From Cristatella mucedo (lineage: Eukaryota; Bryozoa; Phylactolaemata; Cristatellidae): a stretch of 64,000 bases of DNA. Location of the stretch: the NCBI GenBank assembly GCA_009760855.2, contig WPIO01000012.1, positions 2,944,001 to 3,008,000 of the forward strand, read 5' to 3'. Both the position numbers and the translations under genes were made by a program. Position 1 is the stretch's first letter, and each line of letters starts with the position of its first letter. The notes under the pieces are model-generated. The model ran no database searches. It saw only the letters and a program-made list of their open reading frames with translations, and was not told where the DNA came from. Below, piece after piece: positions 57,111 through 64,000 of the stretch.

Positions 57111-57476
57111 TTAAACTGCAATCAACATGACAGCAAAAATTTGGTATGTCGGACCGAGCGATCGGATCACTCGGTAAGTGAATCTGTCAGCGAGCACGAG
57201 AAGTTTCGTGGAGACCACCTTTAATCTTGATAGCACGAAGTTGAGAAAAAGTGACGCCTGTCCTATTCGCTCCCAATCTGGCAGCCGCTGCTTAAAGGTA
57301 ACATTTGGCCCGACTGGCTCAAATATGAAACGTCTCGGTCCGCTGTTGCAGCAGACAACAATAGCCTTCGTCTCGAGACTACCGGCTGTTCGCCACTTTT
57401 GTCTGACCTGATTTGGCCACGCTCTGAATTTTTTCTGGCTTTCGTCTACTCGAGCGGACCGAGTGCTGCACGACAT
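57111..57476 (-). CDS. Uncharacterised 121-codon reading frame
   Basis: The minus-strand frame starts at an ATG at 57476 and ends with TAA. The predicted protein is basic in its first half (QKKFRAWPNQVRQKWRTAG) and hydrophobic near the end (YQIFAVMLIAV). I recognise no domain. It is longer than most background frames here, but length alone is weak evidence and it may be chance. Confidence 0.2.
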   Translation of the reverse strand: MSCSTRSARVDESQKKFRAWPNQVRQKWRTAGSLETKAIVVCCNSGPRRFIFEPVGPNVTFKQRLPDWERIGQASLFLNFVLSRLKVVSTKLLVLADRFTYRVIRSLGPTYQIFAVMLIAV

Positions 57477-57599
57477 GGCGCGACGTTCATTTGAGACGTC
57501 ATCCTCATACCCCGATTTTCCATTGAGTGAGTATAGTTAAGAGCGTGATAACTTGAATTATTAACTACCGAGATTTAATTATTTAGCCTTACTTTGAAC

Positions 57600-57930
57600 G
57601 AAACTCAGAACCATTGGACACCGTGCATTTAGTTCCTATGCTCACAAAGCCCGGAACTCACTACCGACGCACGTCGCAACGTCCCCTGACATTACTACAT
57701 TAAAAGAGAGCCTAAAACAAACTAAAAACTAAAACGCACCTTTTTATTCCAGAATTTGGTGGGTCTTTGTGATTCGTCCTTCGCGTGCATGTACCTGTTT
57801 ACGCCATGCCTGCTGCTTGCGGATGTTACCACTAATCATTTGGTAATGCTTTCTATGCAGCATCTGTAAAGTGCCTAGAGAGAGATTCAATTCTCTGTGG
57901 GCGCTATATAAATATATTATTATTATTTGA
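57600..57930 (+). mobile_element. LINE-A 3' end
   Basis: Coding remnants (gtgcatttagttcctatgct, aaagcccggaactcacta) run into the 3' UTR. The hairpin (tctgtaaagtgcctagagag, tctctgtgggcgctatataa) and (ATT)n at 57915-57928 follow. The hairpin differs from the main type in carrying AAAGTGCC and GGGCGCTAT, suggesting a subfamily shared with 62155-62230. Confidence 0.8.
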
Positions 57931-58379
57931 ATCTGGGCTTGCATTCTGTTTTGAGTAGATGATGAAGATTCGCCGGATTTCGCAGCTCGTTAGCAATCTC
58001 TTGCTACTTGATCGAGGATGGGAGACAGCGGTCTCGCCATCTCTATATCATCGGAAGGGCAGCCTAGGCATACAATTTAAATGTGAGAAAAACTGCGATT
58101 TGTGCCTTTCAGCGAGTATGGCACGCGAAATCTCGATGTCATGCTGTTATTAATGCTCTAAAAATATCACCGAAGATGTTTTTTTTATTTACTGCCTTTT
58201 CGATCTCTTGACGATTACGACTTGGCGCTTCATGACACTCTTCAAAAGCTAAAGCTGTAACGTAAATTTACCATTGAGTATTATCCCATTTGTAAGATGC
58301 TAGCATCGCACGACCCATGTTTATTTTAATCCTGTTACAGGAATTTTTTTATTGCAAGCCGCAAGCGGGTGAAAGCCTA

Positions 58380-58505
58380 TTTTTCAACATTTTATATAAG
58401 AAGTTGTTTAAATAAGCTGATCTTCACTTCGGTTTTGGGTTTGAGTCCAGCAACAGGCACTTCTTGATTGCGAGCTCCAACCTTCGTGAAAGCCATCTGA
58501 TAGAA
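58380..58505 (+). mobile_element. Type 1 SINE, interrupted (resumes at 58655-58702)
   Basis: A tail-like piece (tataagaagttgtttaaata then agctgatcttc) is followed by a B box (gggtttgagtccagcaac) and the body (aggcacttcttgattgcgag). Its own tail, gtaaatgagggtgctgaatt then ggcctacctttacta, reappears at 58668-58702 after the inserted type 2 SINE. Confidence 0.6.
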
Positions 58506-58654
58506 AAATGTATACAATTCATTGATGTATCGCACTAAGAGAACTGAATCTCTATCCAGGTGCTTCACCTACGCCGCCGCAGGGCTCGACCCAGTGATCT
58601 CGGTCGTCGACCTTGACTCGTGGGCCAAACCAGCTCGGCAAGGCTCCGAGACCG
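58506..58654 (-). mobile_element. LINE-tailed tRNA SINE (type 2), nested in a type 1 SINE
   Basis: On the minus strand, tgccgagctggtttggccca is the tRNA-like head and ctgggtcgagccct the B box. Then gtgaagcacctggatagaga and ttcagttctcttagtgcgat form the LINE-A hairpin segment. It is the third copy with this structure. Confidence 0.7.
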
Positions 58655-58702
58655 CTACAAGTCCGTAAATGAGGGTGCTGAATTGGCCTACCTTTACTAA
58701 AT

Positions 58703-59742
58703 AATTTCTTGCGAATTCGTGTTCAAAATCTATAGGTCTAGAGCGTAAGAACTGATGCGAGAGGGAAGATCGCACACCATGGCTGCCGAGTCTCGCTCAA
58801 ACCGAGCGAATCCAGAACGTGGTTTTCGCCTGAACTGAACGGAAAGTAGGTATACGCCTTAAGCCGTGCCTCGAAACCAGCTTCGTCAATTTTGAAAATG
58901 ACGCGCTACAAAATTAACTAAGTAGGGCACTCAGTACAAAATGAGTCTGCTTCTTACTCGGACGCCGCCTAGGACGCAACGTCGATGCTAAAGAAAGTTT
59001 TGTGGCTGCCATCTTGCATGGCTAATTGAGGGTCGCAAACTAAACTTCGCCGCAAGCCATCACCATAGCCCGGTTGGGTTACGAAAATTTGAAGTTATCC
59101 GACACACAGGTCGAATACACTCTCTATTAAATGGAAAGGTTTAACTGTTTATTATTACCGGCGTGTAACAATGGCGGCCACGGTAGCGACGTCAGCGCCG
59201 TCTTCGACGTAGCTATTCGCCAGAACCGGTAACTCCGGTTGGATATCGATCACTCGACACCGCAGCTTGCCGCATATAAGCTGAAGTAAGCTCTGCGCCT
59301 TACCGGCAGCGTTTCGTCGTATTCCAGCCGGTTTATATCGAGATTTATGGCGAACAGCGTCGCTTCCTCCTAAGGCGAGACAGCTAGGAATGGATATAAA
59401 GAACAGACCCAAGCCCTGCGCGTCCGTCGCGTTTGCTAGCCTCATTTTTAAAATATGCTGAGGTAACGCAGCTCACGTTCAGCCTACTACTAGCCTGCAG
59501 CGGCGTGGCCGGGCGGTGCTTCACCGGAACTTAAAGCCGGGGTGTTAACCTTGACCTTTTTCGCTTCATCCAATCGTAGGGGAGATAGAACGGGTGACGT
59601 ATCTCTTCCCGAGGTTTGCCTCCGGCATTAGGGAGCGCGTGCCCCGCTTAGTCTGCCACGTCGTCGTCACTCCAGGAGCCTCCGCGAGAATGCTACTACC
59701 ATTCTTAAGCAAAAACAGAGAGATATTTGCCCGCTAAGTTAT
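58703..59742. other. Intergenic, nothing recognised
   Basis: A minus-strand frame at 59155-59445 (96 codons) has no motif I know. The rest shows neither repeats nor exons. Confidence 0.35.
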
Positions 59743-59746
59743 AATC

Positions 59747-59779
<33 letters not shown>

Positions 59780-59800
59780 TAATCATATATATATACAACT
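59743..59800 (+). repeat. (AT)n microsatellite
   Basis: Alternating AT repeats with acatat and atcat interruptions lie just upstream of a LINE-A tail fragment. Confidence 0.9.
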
Positions 59801-59824
59801 AATTTGTGTACCCCCTTAGAAAAC

Positions 59825-60035
59825 TTAGACTCTTCCCTGCTGCCACTAACCACATTTGCATGCTGACCCTGTGCATGTCAACCCTAACCATGTTATTTAT
59901 GTTGTTTATCAAGCATGATATTACTCAGCATTCAATTGCGCTTCCCTTTGCAGCAAATGTAAAGCGCCTAGAAAGAGATTTGAGTTCTCTGAGGGCGCTT
60001 TATCGAGTGCATTAGTATTATTATTATTATCATTA
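59825..60035 (+). mobile_element. LINE-A 3' UTR and tail
   Basis: The sequence starts in the 3' UTR (tgccactaaccacatttgca, then tgctgaccctgtgcatg). It contains the hairpin (aaatgtaaagcgcctagaaa, gagggcgctttatcgagtgc) and an ATT tail to about 60030. It lies about 180 bp before the first possible start of the HtrL-like gene. Confidence 0.88.
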
Positions 60036-60321
60036 GCCATCCGGAAAGTGCAGAGGGCTTCCCAGGGAGGCAAAAAAAGTGTTCTCGGAATAGGAAATGG
60101 CTTGAACAGCTGTGGCAGCCCGACCCCGCCTCTTCAACTGGTCCCTTCAGGAGTGCTAGCTAGTCTATTCTTTACGAGGGCAAGGCAGCCCAGCGAAATG
60201 GCAGGGTCCTATGCCGGGTGCGATGTCGGCGGCGGTGGGCTGCCGCGACGGCGACTGGCGCGCAGACGACGCGGCACGCGACCGCTTAAGCTTGGTGCGC
60301 CGCCGCCGCCGCCTGGTGTGA

Positions 60322-61629
60322 GTTGGTGCGCTCAAACGCAGCCTCGTAGCACGCGCCGCCGCCGACGCCTCCGCCGTCGCCGCGGGATCACCGATCCGCA
60401 CCGCCGTGGGCCGCGTCGTCCGTCGCCCAGTGATAACCACAAAGCACGTGTCTGGCCCGCCGCCGCCGCCGAAACTCGTCGTCGTTCAAGCGGCCCACGG
60501 CGGCCGGCAGCAGCCGTCGACCGCCGGCGCCGGCGGACGACGACGCTCGACCTCGACCTTCGAACCTCGACCTCGACCTCGCCCCCTCGCTCTCTGGCTC
60601 GAGCGCCACCTGCGAGCCGTCGGCGGCCCGCGAGCGGCGGCGCCCGTCCTTCTGTGCGGCTGCGCGCTGGCGCACGCCGTCCTCGTCTTCGTCGTCGACT
60701 CGAGCTCGTCGAAGGGCGTCGTCGTCGTCGACGAGTCGATGCGCTTCGCCGCCGCGCCCCGGGCGAACGTGGTCACGCTGGTGACGGCCTACTGGAACGT
60801 CGGCGAGTTCCAGCCCACGTCGTACAGTATACACCGGCATCCGGGCCTGTACCGCAAGTGGCTGTCGACGTTCGCCGACATTCTGAATCCGGTGGTGGCG
60901 CTCTTCGACGAGCAGGAGGCGGCGCAGGCGTTCGCCGACATCCGTCGCGGACTGCCCACCAAGATCATCATCGTCCGCAAGGAGGACCTCTGGTCGTTTG
61001 GGCTGCAGCGGCGCGTGCAGGAAGTGCTCGACGCGCCCGACTACCCCAAGAGCGTGCCGACCATGTACGCGTCGTACGACTGCGCGAACCACGCCAAGTA
61101 CGACGCCGTGGACGTGGCGATCCGCGACGACCACTTCCACACGGCCTACGTCGCCTGGATCGACGTGGGCATGTTCAGGGACATCGCCGATGGCACCGAC
61201 CGGAGGCGGTTCGTCATCGAGGTGCCGCCCAATCATCAGTCGCACCTCGTCGCCTACAGCCAGATTAACGCCTTCGACGCAGGCGCCACGGCGAGCGGCA
61301 TCCTGAGGAACGGACTCGTATGGATCGCTGGCGGCTTCTTCCTCGGCACGGTCGACGCGGTCGCCGACTTGTGCGTCGAGTACAGGAAGTTCACGGAGCT
61401 GTTTCTCGAGCGAAACCTGACGCTCGCCGACCAGAGCGTCCTGTACGCGATGTACGCGACGGACAACGCCGTGCGGCCGCGAGTCGGCATCCAGGCGTTC
61501 CTGCCCGACTCTCGCTACAATCCGTGGTTCTCGCTCTGCTTCGTCTTGCGCGAGAGGTGGCTGACGAGAAGCAGCCCCATTCCGTACGTGCTGGTGGCCG
61601 AAAACGGCAGCGTCTCGGGCGACGGCTAA
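60322..61629 (+). CDS. HtrL/YibB-family protein, predicted glycosyltransferase-like, GC-rich
   Basis: The open frame encodes a conserved domain beginning VVTLVTAYWNVGEF near 60766. Landmarks are DLWSF, KYDAVDVAI, AYVAWIDVGMFRD (WID at 61156-61164), WIAGGFFLGT, VEYRKF and DQSVLYAMYA, in the order expected for the HtrL_YibB family (Pfam PF09612 as I recall). That family has bacterial members in LPS-core loci and expanded nematode members; its reaction is unproven. A hydrophobic segment (VLLCGCALAHAVLVFVV, about 60643-60702) before the domain suggests a type II Golgi or ER membrane anchor. The first in-frame ATG within the open stretch is 60739, which would lose the anchor. An upstream frame from ATG 60211 stops at 60321 but has a GTGAGT donor at 60318, so a short 5' exon is possible. 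Codon third positions are nearly all G or C. Confidence 0.8.
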   Translation, partial: VGALKRSLVARAAADASAVAAGSPIRTAVGRVVRRPVITTKHVSGPPPPPKLVVVQAAHGGRQQPSTAGAGGRRRSTSTFEPRPRPRPLALWLERHLRAVGGPRAAAPVLLCGCALAHAVLVFVVDSSSSKGVVVVDESMRFAAAPRANVVTLVTAYWNVGEFQPTSYSIHRHPGLYRKWLSTFADILNPVVALFDEQEAAQAFADIRRGLPTKIIIVRKEDLWSFGLQRRVQEVLDAPDYPKSVPTMYASYDCANHAKYDAVDVAIRDDHFHTAYVAWIDVGMFRDIADGTDRRRFVIEVPPNHQSHLVAYSQINAFDAGATASGILRNGLVWIAGGFFLGTVDAVADLCVEYRKFTELFLERNLTLADQSVLYAMYATDNAVRPRVGIQAFLPDSRYNPWFSLCFVLRERWLTRSSPIPYVLVAENGSVSGDG

Positions 61630-61994
61630 TCGGCCCCCAGCGCAAGACGCCTTATCGTCTTATCGACCTCGGTCGATCGAACGGAGAGAAAAGATCACTT
61701 CATACCTCAGCCCACACTTTTTCCCGCGCGTCCGCGCGTTGCGTCTGAAAGCGGTGGAGTCGCCTTCGAGAACGAGTAGGCTTCGCGGAAAACCTGCGGG
61801 CCGGCGGGGGGGATGTGGACGTCCGCCTTGGCAGTAGGCGGACGTATCTATTCGCTTGAGTCTACCGCTAAAGTAGTATCTAAATCACCTACAAATACCA
61901 GCACTACGCCAGTAATGGCCAAAGGAGACGACCAGCGCTCCAAAAGATCTTGGCGATCGATGGAACAAACAGACGGCGAACGAGAAGCCGACTC
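61630..61994. other. 3' flank of HtrL-like gene
   Basis: GC content falls back to background within about 200 bp of the stop codon. A small frame at 61813-62127 shows no motif. Nothing else is recognised. Confidence 0.4.
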
Positions 61995-62232
61995 CAAAAC
62001 CTCACAATCCGAGAGTGAGTTCTCTGAGGGCGCTATAAAAAATAATGTATTATTATCACTTATTATTATTATTAAGGGGTATGTTTTTCATGGACAAAAG
62101 AAAGGTGAGCTTAAGCCGACAGTGTAGCTGCTTTGACCTCACATAATGCTATTATACGCAGCATCTGTAAAGTGCCTAGAGAGAGATTCAGTTCTCTGAG
62201 GGCGCAATACAATTGTATTATTATTATTACTG
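61995..62232 (+). mobile_element. Two consecutive LINE-A 3' tails
   Basis: The first (about 61998-62073) has gagtgagttctctgagggcg, ctataaaaaataatg and an ATT tail. The second (62155-62232) has gcatctgtaaagtgcctaga, gagggcgcaatacaattg and an ATT tail. Both are on the + strand, head to tail, about 80 bp apart. Confidence 0.75.
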
Positions 62233-63124
62233 CACGGAGAAAGTCACCCACGAGAGTCACGCAACCGTCAGTGCAACCTGAGCTAGTTCGCAGGGCTCAA
62301 AACTCCCACGTTAGCCCCCAAGCGAGCCTTTGCCTTAGTGGGCTTAACTAGGGCGCCTGAAGCAACCTGCCTGTAGCGTGGATCTAGCCGAGTGGCGATC
62401 TAGCCGAGTAGGTGACCCGGGAAGGTGACCCATTAGTTAACAGGGAGCGGAGACCAGGGATAATATGACAACGAGATCTACTCAAGTTAGAGCTGAGCTT
62501 TAGGCAGGCAATGAGGTTCCGATACGGCCCGACTAATCCGCACCATTAACCAAGGTGCTAGGCTGGAAGGCAGGCGTAAGAATGACATCAGCCGAGGGTT
62601 CGGAACAAATTCAACTAAATGAATAAACCTAAGAATGGACACCAATAGCTGGGTCCGAGAGAATAACAACTATGAATGAGTTCGGGTGTTCAGATGGAGA
62701 GAATAAAAGTAAGACCACTGATGGAGCTATTCTAAGTATATAAAAGTCCTATATTTATTGTATCTATGACCATGCAAAAGTAAAACCACTGATACTTCAT
62801 CGACAGCTCCAGTAGTTTAAGGGAGAGACTGCGCTTCGAGAGCACGAGAGTCCGAACCTACTGCGACTAACAGCTCTGTGCAACTTGGACTTCTCAGTTG
62901 CGTTCGGCTGGATCCTCGGCCTTCGGTACAGGTGCGCATCGGGGTGAGACGAACCCGACTGCCATCAACCGCAAGCCACTTTGAACGCCCTCAAATCCAC
63001 CCAAATTGGCCACACGAAGATGCAACTAGTGTTGAATATAAGGCTACGCTCAATTTCAAACAGACCCACAAAATTCTGAGCCGTTCCGCTCGCTCTCGCT
63101 TTCTCAAGAACAATTGAGTGCATA
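62233..63124. other. Intergenic; possible SINE head near 62810-62870
   Basis: The sequence ctccagtagtttaagggaga and agagtccgaacctactgcg could be a diverged tRNA-like head. Otherwise I see nothing recognisable. Confidence 0.3.
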
Positions 63125-63232
63125 TTGAGGGCACTCACCATTCAATTGCATTTCCTTTTGCAGCAATTGTAAAGCGCCTAGAGAGAGATTAAGTTGTCTG
63201 AGGGCGCTTTATCAAGTGCATTATTATTAACA
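63125..63232 (+). mobile_element. LINE-A 3' end fragment
   Basis: The sequence actcaccattcaattgcatt, the hairpin (ttgtaaagcgcctagagaga, gagggcgctttatcaagtgc) and ATTATTATT. It is close to the main consensus, with one base change (aattgtaaag). Confidence 0.85.
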
Positions 63233-63364
63233 TCGGCTTGGGCAAATATAGCAATCCGCTGCATTTAACCGCAAAGGAAAGTAAATCTAAACTCGAAAAG
63301 CCTTTTTTCGATTGCATATGACCATCCATTCCGTCACAAGTGAACCCACGTATCACAAAATTCT

Positions 63365-64000
63365 TTTTGACCGTCTCGCATCTCGCCTGGGCAACAAATT
63401 GCACCACTTCAGTGGTTGAGGTTCTGCCTCAGTGGGAGGCTTCAGAGTATTAATGTGGACGGACAAAGATCCTCGACGGCACCACTTAAGTGCGGGTACC
63501 TTGAGGCTCTGTGTTTGGTCCGCTTCTTTTCACGGCTTATATTCACCCTCTTGCCAATCTGATCGCAAAGCACAATCTAGGCTGTCGCTTCAATGCAGAC
63601 GATACTCAGTTGTGCTTTTGCTTTTATCCCTCCCAGCTCTCGAGGACGCCGAATTCTCTATACACACTTGCTACATGTATTAATGACATTCGCACATGGA
63701 TGGGAGCAAACTTTCTTAAATCGAATGACGAAAAAGCTAACTTATCAGTTATTGGCAAGCCAAGAGTGACTAAGAAATTGGAAAACCGAACGCTCAAAAT
63801 TGGACGCACGAGCATACCTCCTGCTGACTTTGCACGTAGTCTTGGTGTCCTGTTCCAGAATGACTTTTCATTAGACGACCACATTAGCTCCACAGTCAAG
63901 TCTTTCAGCTGCATGAAATTGCTTAAATCGGGCCTGCTTAAACAGGGTTACTAAATCAAAACCAGCCCATGTATTTGTGACATACCATCCCGTCTTCTGC
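63365..64000 (+). mobile_element. LINE-A copy, RT palm onward, runs off window
   Basis: It begins with degenerate tctcgcatctcgcctgggca. It contains a damaged GSVFGPLLFTAYIHPLANLI and NADDTQLCFCFYPSQL (YADD changed to NADD), then NFLKSNDEKANLSVIGKPRV and [10 protein letters not shown]. The frame breaks near 63900. The rest lies beyond the window end. Confidence 0.88.

Noticed and set aside
60048-61268. A 406-codon Arg-rich frame overlapping the HtrL-like gene, and a 285-codon minus-strand frame at 60388-61245
   Set aside because: Both are shadows of extreme GC content. The frame encoding WIDVG, DQSVLYAM and the other family motifs is the coding one.

Overview
The window is animal nuclear DNA. 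It holds genes with short exons, GT-AG introns with consistent phases, tRNA-derived SINEs, and many 5'-truncated non-LTR retrotransposons. No bacterial-style gene arrangement is visible. PIX and MFSD8 are animal-type genes, and the repeats suggest a non-vertebrate metazoan. The phylum cannot be fixed from the sequence alone.

Three host genes are recognised, all on the + strand. (1) The 3' half of a PIX-type Rac/Cdc42 exchange factor (ARHGEF6/7-like) occupies 3209-17581 in nine exons, from the end of the DH domain through the PH domain, a variable linker, the GIT-binding domain and the C-terminal coiled coil. Its CH/SH3/DH exons must lie before the window. (2) A complete MFSD8/CLN7-like lysosomal major-facilitator transporter occupies 22707-50573 in ten exons. 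It has an N-terminal dileucine-type sorting motif and a luminal loop with two N-glycosylation sequons. (3) A very GC-rich HtrL/YibB-family protein (predicted glycosyltransferase-like, type II membrane) ends at 61629; its 5' end is unresolved. Exon boundaries of the first two genes were set by splice consensus, phase continuity and similarity to the human proteins as I remember them.

Most of the rest is retrotransposon debris. One family (here LINE-A) has more than twenty pieces on both strands. Its 3' end is a hairpin-forming segment ending in (ATT)n, and its best copy is 37725-40065 on the minus strand. A second family (LINE-B, ACATT-repeat tail) sits nested inside a LINE-A copy at 40591-41963. 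There are two SINE types. One is a tRNA-headed SINE with its own conserved tail. The other is a tRNA-headed SINE whose tail is the LINE-A 3' end, implying that LINE-A mobilises it. A broken copy of a widespread repetitive ORF lies at 31480-32390 (minus). Long (CT)n, (AG)n and (TG)n microsatellites punctuate MFSD8 and its downstream flank.

Layout: 1-1.8 kb LINE-A copies; 2-17.6 kb PIX with repeats in its introns; 17.6-22.5 kb intergenic LINE/SINE debris; 22.5-50.6 kb MFSD8, with introns of 10.5 and 7.4 kb filled by repeats; 50.6-60 kb mostly unassigned sequence; 60.2-61.6 kb HtrL-like gene; 61.6-64 kb LINE-A pieces, the last running off the window.
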